Of a stretch of 40,068 nt of DNA, positions 29,388-36,649 are shown piece after piece (positions within the stretch are counted from its first letter, which is position 1; every line of letters starts with the position of its first letter). Source of the DNA: a virus. The stretch is taken from the IMG/VR virus record IMGVR_UViG_3300005534_000024, positions 1-40,068 of that record; one strand, given 5' to 3'. Made by a program: the position numbers and the translations under genes. The notes under the pieces were generated by a model. It was not told the origin of the DNA. It saw only the letters and a list, made by a program, of their open reading frames with translations, and made no database searches.

Positions 29388-29807
29388 TTGAAGCTTTCCC
29401 TTGTTGCGGTTGTTTGCGGGCTGTTCTTCCTGATGTGCGGCGCGTTTACGCAGACGGCGATGGCGGACTCGAAGCCGATGAGTTATGATCTGACCCTCGT
29501 TCTCCGTTCGCCGTTATGGAGCAGCCGGGATGGCTATGTTGATAATTACCGGACGACGGAATTCGGCGGGATGTTGAAGCTGAATAACGTCATCGCCAGT
29601 TTGCCGCGCCTCCATCCGTTCATCTCTGGTATGCACGCCGTCGGCGGATGGAATACGATCTTCGACGCCAAGAATGAGTTTCAGGCAGGTGCGGATTGGG
29701 ATCTCGGTTGCGGGTTTACGCTCTCCAGTTGGTATGACAAGCACCTCACCAAAGACGTGGACCGAGTTTTCGTTGCGATCAAGTACGGAACGCACGGCAT
29801 TTTTTAG
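29388..29807 (+). CDS. secreted or periplasmic protein, TTG start
   Basis: 139 aa from TTG 29388 with AGAAGGAGACTGTT upstream. Signal peptide MKLSLVAVVCGLFFLMCGAF, predicted cleavage after TAMA. The mature part alternates beta strands (YDLTLVLRSPLW, GYVDNYRTTEFGGMLKLNN, GADWDLGCGFTLSSWYD), recalling a piece of an outer-membrane beta-barrel. Too short for a whole barrel. Sits inside the tRNA-like cassette. A surface-modifying function is a guess. Confidence 0.65.
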   Translation: MKLSLVAVVCGLFFLMCGAFTQTAMADSKPMSYDLTLVLRSPLWSSRDGYVDNYRTTEFGGMLKLNNVIASLPRLHPFISGMHAVGGWNTIFDAKNEFQAGADWDLGCGFTLSSWYDKHLTKDVDRVFVAIKYGTHGIF

Positions 29808-29820
29808 CCGTTAGACGTAG

Positions 29821-29864
29821 AAGGCCGACTGGTATTCGCGAGGTTCGATTCCTCGCCGGCCTTT
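29821..29864 (+). ncRNA. acceptor plus T-arm minihelix (truncated tRNA)
   Basis: AAGGCCG (29821-29827) pairs with CGGCCTT (29857-29863). A canonical T arm CGAGG-TTCGATT-CCTCG precedes the 3' strand. Only 11 bases join the 5' acceptor strand to the T arm, so D and anticodon arms are absent. Cannot decode but could be seen by RNase P, CCA-adding enzyme or EF-Tu. Confidence 0.5.
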
Positions 29865-30047
29865 GGAAGCCAAACCAAAGGAGGCGGCAGTATCCCGGCC
29901 ATCCGGGGAGAATCTGGCCGATATGGAGGCGCGGTTTCCATTACAGGGGAAGCATATTTCGCGAGGTATGCAGACTAGCCGGATTGATCCCCGGTCTCTG
30001 AGGGCGGTGGACAAGAAACAAGAAGCCGTTGCTACTCGCCCCTGTTT

Positions 30048-30168
30048 GGAGCGTTAGCGCAGACGGACTGCGCATGGTTTAGGGGCACCTATCCCTGATG
30101 CCGGGATGCCATTGATCGAACTGAACTGCAGCAAGGGAGATCATCTGGGTCGGCTCCAGAACGCTCCA
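30048..30168 (+). tRNA. expanded tRNA-like element (121 nt)
   Basis: Acceptor GGAGCGT / ACGCTCC plus A; TA linker; D arm GCGC-AGACGGACT-GCGC; then extra sequence, a 5-bp hairpin ATCCC-TGATGCC-GGGAT with a 7-base loop lacking U33, a stem TGATC / GATCA, and T arm TCTGG-GTCGGCT-CCAGA (T54 and A58 lost). About 30-45 bases longer than a normal tRNA. May be degenerate or carry an insertion. Confidence 0.4.
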
Positions 30169-30182
30169 TTAAATGATTAACC

Positions 30183-30203
30183 GGAGGTGATGCGATGAAG
30201 TAG
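30183..30203 (+). other. two-codon minigene with perfect Shine-Dalgarno
   Basis: GGAGGTGAT, a 9-base full complement of the usual 16S 3' end, then GCG-ATG-AAG-TAG at 30195-30203. ATG-CGA-TGA is also readable at 30190. Minigenes like this (lambda bar) can trap tRNA as peptidyl-tRNA; here the role is inference. Confidence 0.4.
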
Positions 30204-30256
30204 CATTCATTTAAAAACGAGGCATGTTTAGGACAATTCACGCCTGGAGAAGCAAG

Positions 30257-30286
30257 CAGGGCTGTCGCTTCGGGGCGACAGCCCTG
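30257..30286 (+). terminator. strong hairpin
   Basis: CAGGGCTGTCGC / GCGACAGCCCTG, 12-bp stem with 6-base loop TTCGGG. Followed by ATTAAAA, not a T run, so it may be a processing or attenuation element inside the cassette. Confidence 0.55.
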
Positions 30287-30305
30287 ATTAAAAGGAAAAT
30301 GGACG

Positions 30306-30500
30306 GTGCGTAGACTCATTTCGTATTGTCACGGGGTGGTCCGAAGGATGTTTTGTCGCCATCCAGAACGAGAAATGATAGCCATCGAGCGCCACCTAGA
30401 AAGTTATCAGCGGTTCGGTCGTTATGAATGTCCTGACTGCGGTGATCGCTGGTTGTCTGTTGAATTGCCAGAAACCGTTTACAGACAACGGCCCTGGTAG
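30306..30500 (+). CDS. small zinc-ribbon-like protein
   Basis: 64 aa, GTG start after AAAAGGAAAATGGAC. MFCRHPEREMIAIERHLESY and YECPDCGDRWLSV form a CxxH...CxxC site, a layout common in short phage proteins. Function unknown. Located between tRNA-like elements. Confidence 0.6.
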   Translation: MRRLISYCHGVVRRMFCRHPEREMIAIERHLESYQRFGRYECPDCGDRWLSVELPETVYRQRPW

Positions 30501-30511
30501 TTATTGATTAC

Positions 30512-30610
30512 GGAGCGGCAGTAAGCGGTACTGATGTGCATTTGTCAGCGTGAACTAGGCCGGGCAGCCGCATGTTAACGCACTCGCTGGTTCAAATCCA
30601 GCCCGCTCCT
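30512..30610 (+). tRNA. tRNA-like element, class II layout, possible anticodon GCA
   Basis: Acceptor GGAGCGG / CCGCTCC plus T; short D arm GTA-AGCGG-TAC; anticodon arm CTGAT-GTGCATTT-GTCAG (8-base loop with T33 and GCA next); long extra arm GCGTGAAC / GTTAACGC with one mismatch; perfect T arm GCTGG-TTCAAAT-CCAGC. 99 nt. T arm and acceptor are canonical. If functional it could be Cys-type or a frameshift-suppressing species, but the 8-base loop is against normal decoding. Confidence 0.5.
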
Positions 30611-30626
30611 TCCCCGAAAGGGGAAC
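30611..30626 (+). repeat. GAAA-tetraloop hairpin
   Basis: TTCCCC-GAAA-GGGGAA directly after the tRNA-like element's last base. A stable GNRA hairpin in the transcript, perhaps a processing boundary. Confidence 0.55.
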
Positions 30627-30660
30627 GTGGAACCGATCTGATCATAATCAATCTCCTTTT

Positions 30661-30678
30661 GGGAGGCGAAATCCTCCC
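30661..30678 (+). repeat. hairpin before the fourth tRNA-like element
   Basis: GGGAGG-CGAAAT-CCTCCC then ATTTCTT. May terminate weakly or serve as a spacer structure. Confidence 0.5.
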
Positions 30679-30685
30679 ATTTCTT

Positions 30686-30747
30686 GAAGCGACGGGCTTT
30701 GGTCAGCTCATGCGACGGCATTCCAGGTTCGATTCCTGGGCGCTTCC
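30686..30747 (+). tRNA. truncated tRNA-like element without anticodon loop (62 nt)
   Basis: Acceptor GAAGCGA / GCGCTTC (6 of 7 pairs) plus C, D arm GGGC-TTTGGTCA-GCTC with GG in the loop, then ATGC-GACG-GCAT (4-bp stem, 4-base loop) where the anticodon arm should be, no variable loop, and a perfect T arm CCAGG-TTCGATT-CCTGG. It cannot read a codon in a normal way. Confidence 0.45.
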
Positions 30748-30802
30748 TCCGGCAATCAAGCCGGGCTCTGCCCTTTCCTCATTGCATATCCCTTTTGTTC
30801 GG

Positions 30803-30834
30803 GGAGGAGAAGTGCTCTCTCCTCCTCTTTTTTT
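30803..30834 (+). terminator. intrinsic terminator ending at a start codon
   Basis: GGAGGAGA-N7-TCTCCTCC then TCTTTTTTT; the next ATG (30835) follows directly. Its 5' arm is the only Shine-Dalgarno-like sequence in front of that gene. Confidence 0.8.
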
Positions 30835-31191
30835 ATGTCCAATATTCATGACGAGTTAACGATAGATTGTTCGGCGCCACCTGTGCGGCGTTCCTCGCCT
30901 CCCAAGAAGGCGGCTCCTAAGCCAACAGGGCGCAGCGCCCCCGTGGCCCTGACGGCGAAGCCCGTTCCTCCTCCGGACGAATGGGACAGCGACGGCAAAC
31001 CCGCAGAGTTGGGCTCGATTGAGGAGCTGCAGAACGCGCTGGTGTCGAAGCTGACCTTCGCGCTGCAGACGGCGCTGCGCGAGCCACTGGAGACCGAGAC
31101 ACCCTCCTGGCGCTGGACACGAGTGAGCCTGCTGTGCCGACGGTGCATGGCGATAGCGGATCGACTTGAAGAGAAGGTCACGCCAAAATGA
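30835..31191 (+). CDS. hypothetical protein with disordered N-terminus
   Basis: 118 aa. First 55 residues are proline/lysine-rich (SSPPKKAAPKPTGRSAPVAL), the rest helical (SIEELQNALVSKLTFALQTA). The ATG follows the terminator T run directly with no free RBS, so the real start may lie further in or expression needs antitermination. Stop overlaps the next ATG (ATGA). Confidence 0.55.
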   Translation: MSNIHDELTIDCSAPPVRRSSPPKKAAPKPTGRSAPVALTAKPVPPPDEWDSDGKPAELGSIEELQNALVSKLTFALQTALREPLETETPSWRWTRVSLLCRRCMAIADRLEEKVTPK

Positions 31192-31382
31192 GATGCGCGC
31201 GCTGCGGGCAGTTGAGGTCCAATCTCGTATCCTATCCGTGGGAAGGGTGGAAGACCCATTGGCAAAACGGAATGTTTTGGATTTGTCCGGACTGCTTAAA
31301 TGAACTGTTGGGTTGGTGGCTAGACCTGACCAAGACGATGCAGTCTCCGGATCCTTCTAAACTCAATCAAAATAAACGATGA
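31188..31382 (+). CDS. small zinc-ribbon protein
   Basis: 64 aa at ATGA overlap. MRCARCGQLRSNLV and WICPDCLNELLGWW form a CxxC...CxxC site. Directly upstream of and overlapping the clamp gene (ATGA), so cotranslated with it. Unknown role in replication. Confidence 0.65.
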   Translation: MRCARCGQLRSNLVSYPWEGWKTHWQNGMFWICPDCLNELLGWWLDLTKTMQSPDPSKLNQNKR

Positions 31383-32506
31383 AAATCACCTGCCAATCAC
31401 AACACCTAAAAGAGATTCTGAAACTCACTGCCCGAGGGGTGAAGAAAACATCCCCTATCCCCATCCTCCAGAATGTCAAGCTTGCCACAGACAACGATCT
31501 CGGGCTGACTTTGACGGCCACTGATTATGATCTTGAGATAACGTGCTGTCTGGGCTGCAACGTTCAGGAACCCGGAGCAGTGACTGTTCCTGCCCGCCAG
31601 TTTCTGGAAATCGTCGGCGCTGCGGCTGGACCGGAAGTCACCATCACCGCAGACGAGAACCTGCAAGTCCAGATCAAGAGTGCTCGCAGTCGTCACAAGC
31701 TCTACGGAATCAATCCAGCAGAGTTCCCGTCTCTTTCGGAAACAAAGGATGGGGAAGGGCTCATTTTGCCCGTCAGCCTCCTGCGGGATATGTTCGCGAA
31801 GGTCCTTCACGCTGTCAGCAAAGACGAAACTCGGACGGGAATGACCGGCGCCCTGCTGATGGTAAAGGGCAATGGCGCACGAATTGCGGCTACGGACACC
31901 TACCGTCTGGCGGTGTACGACATTGGCTTTGAGGGTGACACAGGTCGCGAGTTCAGCGCCTTGATTCCCAAACGGACGCTGACCGAAATTCTTCATTTTC
32001 TTGCTTCCGACGACGAGGAGGACGAGATTGAGGTGCGGGTCGATGAACAGCAGATCGAGTTTCGAACCCGGCTTTACACCGTCAAGAGCCGCTTGCTGGC
32101 GGGCCAGTTCCCAAACATCGATAAGGTCATCGATCTGGTTTGTGACAACAAGCATGATGTGATCGTTCCTCGCCACCCCTTGATCGAGGCCCTGAAGCGA
32201 ATGGATATCGTGGCCCGCGATGACGCCCACCGGATCAAGTGGGAGGTGGCCGGGAGAACTCTGTTTCTCTCTGCACACGCATCAGATCTCGGCGAGAGCG
32301 GAGAGGACTTGGAGATTTGTGATACCTCGCCTCCCGAAGGCATGTCGATCTGGTTCCGCGCCGATCAGCTGTTAGAAGCCCTGCAGGCGTTCGATGGCGA
32401 TACGGTGACGTTTGCGTACCAATCGGCAAAGCGGCCCGTTAGCCTGTTCCCTTCCGACGGCGCTTACTTCGAGGTCCTCATGCCTGTCGTCGCCCCGGAG
32501 GGATGA
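31379..32506 (+). CDS. dnaN: DNA polymerase III beta sliding clamp
   Basis: 375 aa, normal length for the bacterial clamp (about 365-380). Three-domain pattern present: N-terminal LKEILKLTARGVKKTSPIPILQN style clamp opening, EFPSLSETKDGEGLILPVSL, middle TGALLMVKGNGARIAATDTYRLAVYD, and C-terminal FRADQLLEALQAFDGDTVTFAY with final YFEVLMPVVAPEG in place of the usual LMPMRL. Ring that holds the DNA polymerase on DNA; also binds repair and ligase partners. A phage copy may keep phage synthesis independent of the host or recruit a phage polymerase outside this window. Confidence 0.95.
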   Translation: MKITCQSQHLKEILKLTARGVKKTSPIPILQNVKLATDNDLGLTLTATDYDLEITCCLGCNVQEPGAVTVPARQFLEIVGAAAGPEVTITADENLQVQIKSARSRHKLYGINPAEFPSLSETKDGEGLILPVSLLRDMFAKVLHAVSKDETRTGMTGALLMVKGNGARIAATDTYRLAVYDIGFEGDTGREFSALIPKRTLTEILHFLASDDEEDEIEVRVDEQQIEFRTRLYTVKSRLLAGQFPNIDKVIDLVCDNKHDVIVPRHPLIEALKRMDIVARDDAHRIKWEVAGRTLFLSAHASDLGESGEDLEICDTSPPEGMSIWFRADQLLEALQAFDGDTVTFAYQSAKRPVSLFPSDGAYFEVLMPVVAPEG

Positions 32507-32515
32507 CGTGTGATA

Positions 32516-33022
32516 ATGGAAACGACGCTGCAGGATGTCTATTTCTTTAGTTTGCCACACGGGCTTTTAACCCAAGTAGACTTGGACATTTACGAACGTT
32601 GGAAGCGTCACTCATGGTGCCGAGCCCGCGTGGGATATGTGGTAAGACGAGTTGCTGGAGCATCGAGGCAATCGCATATTGTTTATCTCCACAGGGAAAT
32701 CATGAAGCCTGAACCTGGACAAGAAGTTCATCACATATCAGGAGACAAACTTGATAATCGTAGACAAAATCTAGTGGTTATCGATGCCGTTGAGCATCAA
32801 ACACATCATGGTCATGTCTCCGGTCCGATGACGGGCAAGTATAAGGGTGTGTTTTGGGCAACGAGAGAAAGAAAATGGATCGCCCAGATTAAGCACCGCC
32901 AGAGGAAGATATATATCGGTAGTTTCACAACACCCGAGGAAGCAGCGATTGCTTATGATCGTGTAGCATTTAGGTTGTTCGGAGAGGAATGTTATCTTAA
33001 CTTTGGTAATCCTAATGGGTAA
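32516..33022 (+). CDS. HNH endonuclease with AP2 domain
   Basis: 168 aa from ATG 32516 (GTG 32510 is in frame; GGAGG at 32498-32502). HNH core intact: LTQVDLDIYERWKRHSWC, YLHREIMK, VHHISGDKLDNRRQNLVVID with both catalytic histidines. C-terminal AP2 DNA-binding domain: YKGVFWATRERKWIAQIKHR, YIGSFTTPEEAAIAYDRVAF, LNF. Typical free-standing phage homing-type endonuclease. AT-richer than its flanks, which suggests recent entry between dnaN and the methylase. Confidence 0.9.
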   Translation: METTLQDVYFFSLPHGLLTQVDLDIYERWKRHSWCRARVGYVVRRVAGASRQSHIVYLHREIMKPEPGQEVHHISGDKLDNRRQNLVVIDAVEHQTHHGHVSGPMTGKYKGVFWATRERKWIAQIKHRQRKIYIGSFTTPEEAAIAYDRVAFRLFGEECYLNFGNPNG

Positions 33023-33827
33023 ACGAGCATCAATTGAGTTCAGATGCTGTGATTCTACCCAAGGTTTATTGAATTGCCCCGCAGGTTCCATAGATGTTAT
33101 TGTGTGCTCGCCCCCGTACAATGTCGGGACTGATTACGGCCAACACAAGGACAACGAAAGTCGTGGCGAATACCTTATTAACATGGCGACGTGGGGTCTG
33201 GCCGCGAGACGTGCCCTCAAAGAGGATGGCAGTCTGTTCTTGAACATCGCGGGCAAGCCCTCTGATCCGTGGATTCCCTATGATGTTCTGAACAGCTTGC
33301 GCGAACCATTCGTCCTACAAAACACGATTCATTGGATCAAGTCTATCGCCATCGATGGTAAAACTGTCGGCCACTACAAACCGATTAACAGCCCTCGTTA
33401 CCTGAACCAGTGTCATGAATTCATCTTCCATCTGACGAAGACAGGGCAAGTCGCACTTGACCGGATGGCGATGGGCGTCCCGTACGCGGACACCTCGAAT
33501 TTGCATCGCTGGGAAGGCGCCAAGCAGAGTGAAGTTCATTGTCGAGGAAATTGTTGGTACCGCCCCTATAAGACGCGGCAGGAGAAGAGTGTTCACCCCG
33601 CCGAATTCCCGGAGACGCTTCCGGACTCCTGTATTCGTCTGCATGGAGTTCCTGCTGAGAATGGCTCGGCGTTCGTTGTCTGCGACCCGTTCTGTGGCAC
33701 GGGTGCGACGGCCTGGGCCGCGGCCAATCTGGGTCTATCGTTCATCGGATTTGACATCAACCGGGAGTATCTGGAAGAAGCGATGCGGCGCCTGCAAGCG
33801 ATTGGCGTGACCGCCGACCTGAAATAG
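33015..33827 (+). CDS. DNA methyltransferase, SPPYN type
   Basis: 270 aa from ATG 33015, overlapping the endonuclease end by 8 bases. Catalytic motif [15 protein letters not shown] near residue 31 and SAM-binding [17 protein letters not shown] near the C-terminus, i.e. beta-class. SPPY is more frequent in N4-cytosine methylases, so m4C is the likelier product. Family size is normal. The adjacent endonuclease is a homing type, not an obvious restriction partner. Confidence 0.85.
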   Translation: MGKRASIEFRCCDSTQGLLNCPAGSIDVIVCSPPYNVGTDYGQHKDNESRGEYLINMATWGLAARRALKEDGSLFLNIAGKPSDPWIPYDVLNSLREPFVLQNTIHWIKSIAIDGKTVGHYKPINSPRYLNQCHEFIFHLTKTGQVALDRMAMGVPYADTSNLHRWEGAKQSEVHCRGNCWYRPYKTRQEKSVHPAEFPETLPDSCIRLHGVPAENGSAFVVCDPFCGTGATAWAAANLGLSFIGFDINREYLEEAMRRLQAIGVTADLK

Positions 33828-33838
33828 GGAGAACAAGG

Positions 33839-34729
33839 ATGCTGCGTTGGGAAGACACGCTGCCGGACGATGGATCGGAGATGGAGCCACATGAACGGAA
33901 CGTGCAGTCAATCCCGACCAGTTATCCCTGTGGCCGGTCCCTCCTGAACAAAGAGGATGAAATGCGGCTTTGCAGCCGCGCCCAGGAAGGCGACGAGGAA
34001 GCCCTTCGGCAGATGATGGAGGCGAACCTGCGGCTCGTCATGTCCATCGCCCGGCGTTATCGGGGACGCAGCATGGTCTACGAAGACCTGGCCCAGGAGG
34101 GGATCATCGGCTTGTTGACGGCTATCCAGAAGTTTGATGGAACGAAGGGTTTCCGGTTCAGTACCTATGCGACGTGGTGGATACGCCAGGCGATTGTCCG
34201 AGCCATCGAGAAGAACGACCGGATGATCCGTCTCCCCATCCATGGCTGCAACGCGGAGCGGAAGATCAATCAGGCCGAGAGAGAACTGGAAGGGCGGCTG
34301 GAGCGGTCCCCGTCCATCGAAGAGCTGTCGATTGAGACGGGCCTCTCGCGCAACATGGTACAGGCTCTGGCCTTCCTGGGGACGGACCCCCTGTCGCTGG
34401 ATGTATTGATGGGCGAAGACGTCGACACTCCCTTCGTGGAGATCCTTCCCGATCCGGCCGCTATCGACCCGGAAGATAACTCCCTCCGTTCGGCGATGAA
34501 TGCCGAACTGGTCGATGCCTTCGAGGGTCTGTCGGCCAAGGAGCGGTTCGTCATCGAGCGCCGGTTCGGTTTTGCTGATGGCGGCGTGTGGACTTTGCAG
34601 GATCTGGCCGCGGAACTGAAGATGTCGCGGGAAGGCGTGCGCCACGTCGAGGGCCGGGCGATCAAGAAGCTTCGCAGCAACCTCGCCAGCAGCTCCCTGT
34701 TTCCCTACGCGGCCGACGACGCGCGGTGA
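33839..34729 (+). CDS. sigma-70 family RNA polymerase sigma factor (RpoD/RpoS type)
   Basis: 296 aa. Starts after AACAAGG. Contains regions 1.2, 2, 3 and 4: [101 protein letters not shown] and [20 protein letters not shown]. The 2.3-2.4 segment closely resembles primary sigma factors, so it probably reads a similar -10 element. Group 2-like; possibly drives the TTGACR/TAnAyW promoter set. Stop overlaps the helicase ATG (TGATG). Confidence 0.93.
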   Translation: MLRWEDTLPDDGSEMEPHERNVQSIPTSYPCGRSLLNKEDEMRLCSRAQEGDEEALRQMMEANLRLVMSIARRYRGRSMVYEDLAQEGIIGLLTAIQKFDGTKGFRFSTYATWWIRQAIVRAIEKNDRMIRLPIHGCNAERKINQAERELEGRLERSPSIEELSIETGLSRNMVQALAFLGTDPLSLDVLMGEDVDTPFVEILPDPAAIDPEDNSLRSAMNAELVDAFEGLSAKERFVIERRFGFADGGVWTLQDLAAELKMSREGVRHVEGRAIKKLRSNLASSSLFPYAADDAR

Positions 34730-36558
34730 TGGCGACCCTCCTCTCCCCGCAGGCCCCTGTCCCGCTGCAGGACCCCGGTGTTTCCGTTGTCAACCGCGTC
34801 GGCGTGGCCCCGGATGCTGTCGGAAACCCCATGCTCTGTTATGCCGGCGGCCAGAAGCAACTGGCCCTTCTCGGCGGCGTGCCGGGAGCGCGGCGCTGGT
34901 ACGAGTGGGATTGCCTCGCGCTGCCCGCGAACCGTACGAACGTCCTCCTCATCGAGACGGTGGGGCGCGTCGAGGAAGCGACCGACGAGTACGTGGCGCT
35001 GCGAAACGAGATGCTGGCTGCGCCGCGGCAGTATGCGCACCTGTATCCGCCGACGCCAGAAGGAGAGCCCGAGCCCTTTCCGCATCAGGTGGATGCTTTC
35101 GCAGTGGCGTGCGAGGCATTTGCGCGAGGCTTTGGCGGATTCGGAGTCTGGATGGAACAAGGCACAGGAAAAACTCGCCTCGCCTGCGACATGATCCGCT
35201 ATCACTGCCATCGCGCTGCAGTCGTGGTCGTCCAGAACTCCACCATCCTGCAGTGGAAGGATTGGCTGGAACGCATCTGCGGGGACTTCGAGATTCGCCT
35301 GCTTACTGGATGCTCGATGAAGGCGCGAGCGGCGTCCATTGACGAGGTGACCCGAGGCACCCAGATGTTTGCTCGGCCGGTTGTCTTCGTCCTTAACTGG
35401 GAGTCCTTGTCACGATTGCAAGACGCCCTGATCCGGTTGAAACCGGAGATGACGATTCTGGATGAATCGACTCGCGCCAAAGAGAGAACCTCCCAAATGG
35501 CCAAGGCGGCGCACCGCATTGGGGCGGCATCGCGACTGCGGATTGCCATGAGTGGGACGCCGCTCGGGAATTCGCCCGGTGACCTCTGGAGCGTCTATCG
35601 TTTCCTCGAACCCGAGCTTTTTGGTCGCTCTTACTGGGCGTTTATGCGCACCTATTTCTTGCTGGGCGGGTTCAGCGGAAACGAGTTCACCGGGTTTAAC
35701 CCCATGCAGATCGGGTCTTTCATCGGAAAGCTTTACAGCCTTGCCTACCGCGTTACGAAATCCACGCTGCAAAACATGCCGGAGAAGAACTACGAGGTCG
35801 TCAACCTGAAGATGAGCGACCAGCAGCGCAAGCTTTACGATCAGTTGGAGAAGGACCTCTATGCTCGCCTCGTTCAGGAGGACGGAACGGTCGGAACACT
35901 CTCCGTGGCGAACGCGCTCGTGCAGGTGACCCGACTGCAACAAATCAGTGCTGGCCTGTTCCCTATGGACAACGATAGCGGCGAGCGGTCGCGCTGCGTT
36001 CCCATCACCAGCGTTAAAACTGAATGGCTGACAGATTACTGTCGGGAAGCGATGGCGAACACCGACGTTCAGATCGTCGTGTGGTGCCGGTTCAGCGACG
36101 AAATTCAGTTAATCTGCCGGGCTCTGGACTCGGTGGGTCTCAAGCAGGAAGAGGACTTCGCCTTCATCGACGGTTCTGTGAAGACCACAGATCGGCGGAG
36201 GTATCAAACTCGATTCAACAACCGTGAGGATCGGATGCGGATTCTTGTGTGCCAGATTCAGGCGGTCGCGTTGGGATTCGATCTCCCAAGTGCCGACGAG
36301 ATGATTTACCACACAAATTCATACAGTTTTCTTGACAGGGCGCAGTCGTTAGAACGCGGGCACCGGATGGGTAGAACGCGCCCGTACAGGATTATCGATT
36401 TGGTCTGCGAGAAGAGCATCGATATTGAGGTGCTGTCCGCCCTAAAGAGAAAGCAGAATCTTGCCGATACTTTATTGGTGGAAGGATTCGGGTCAGTTCA
36501 CTCAAATGGCATTGATCTTGCAACTCCTTTAGTCGTAACGCAGCGGCGCTCATCTTAG
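34729..36558 (+). CDS. SNF2-like DEAD/DEAH-type helicase
   Basis: 609 aa from ATG 34729 (TGATG overlap; the extension to 34588 lies in the sigma gene). Helicase core: FPHQVDAFAVAC (Q-like), Walker A EQGTGKT at 143-149, motif II ILDEST near 245 (DEST rather than DEAH), motif III IAMSGTPLGNSPGDLWSVYR, motif IV VVWCRFSDEIQLICRALD, V RILVCQIQAVALGFDLPSAD and VI SLERGHRMGRTRPYRI. SNF2-type translocase without a separate nuclease. First 110 residues unrecognised. Phage members accompany replication and recombination genes, as here. Confidence 0.88.
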   Translation: MATLLSPQAPVPLQDPGVSVVNRVGVAPDAVGNPMLCYAGGQKQLALLGGVPGARRWYEWDCLALPANRTNVLLIETVGRVEEATDEYVALRNEMLAAPRQYAHLYPPTPEGEPEPFPHQVDAFAVACEAFARGFGGFGVWMEQGTGKTRLACDMIRYHCHRAAVVVVQNSTILQWKDWLERICGDFEIRLLTGCSMKARAASIDEVTRGTQMFARPVVFVLNWESLSRLQDALIRLKPEMTILDESTRAKERTSQMAKAAHRIGAASRLRIAMSGTPLGNSPGDLWSVYRFLEPELFGRSYWAFMRTYFLLGGFSGNEFTGFNPMQIGSFIGKLYSLAYRVTKSTLQNMPEKNYEVVNLKMSDQQRKLYDQLEKDLYARLVQEDGTVGTLSVANALVQVTRLQQISAGLFPMDNDSGERSRCVPITSVKTEWLTDYCREAMANTDVQIVVWCRFSDEIQLICRALDSVGLKQEEDFAFIDGSVKTTDRRRYQTRFNNREDRMRILVCQIQAVALGFDLPSADEMIYHTNSYSFLDRAQSLERGHRMGRTRPYRIIDLVCEKSIDIEVLSALKRKQNLADTLLVEGFGSVHSNGIDLATPLVVTQRRSS

Positions 36559-36606
36559 CCCAGCAGCTCGGAGCGTTGCCCAGCGTAGCATATCAAAGCG
36601 CAGGTG
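36557..36606 (+). repeat. AGCNN pentamer array 1
   Basis: Ten in-phase 5-base units from the helicase stop: AGCCC AGCAG CTCGG AGCGT, then TGCCC AGCGT AGCAT, ATCAA AGCGC AGGTG. Six begin AGC. Merges with a hairpin GTGGGGAGGA/TCCTCCCCAC. Confidence 0.7.
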
Positions 36607-36625
36607 GGGAGGAGTTCCTCCCCAC
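36604..36625 (+). terminator. hairpin after array 1
   Basis: GTGGGGAGGA / TCCTCCCCAC, 10-bp stem, 2-base loop, then ACTTTTG: a weak intrinsic terminator. Confidence 0.6.
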
Positions 36626-36649
36626 ACTTTTGAAACGGAGGTACCTAAA

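Noticed and set aside
29930-30000. further tRNA near CCGGATTGATCCCCGG
   Set aside because: The T-arm-like hairpin has an 8-base loop and no 5' acceptor partner could be found.
31406-32278. 290-residue minus-strand ORF
   Set aside because: Shadow of dnaN.
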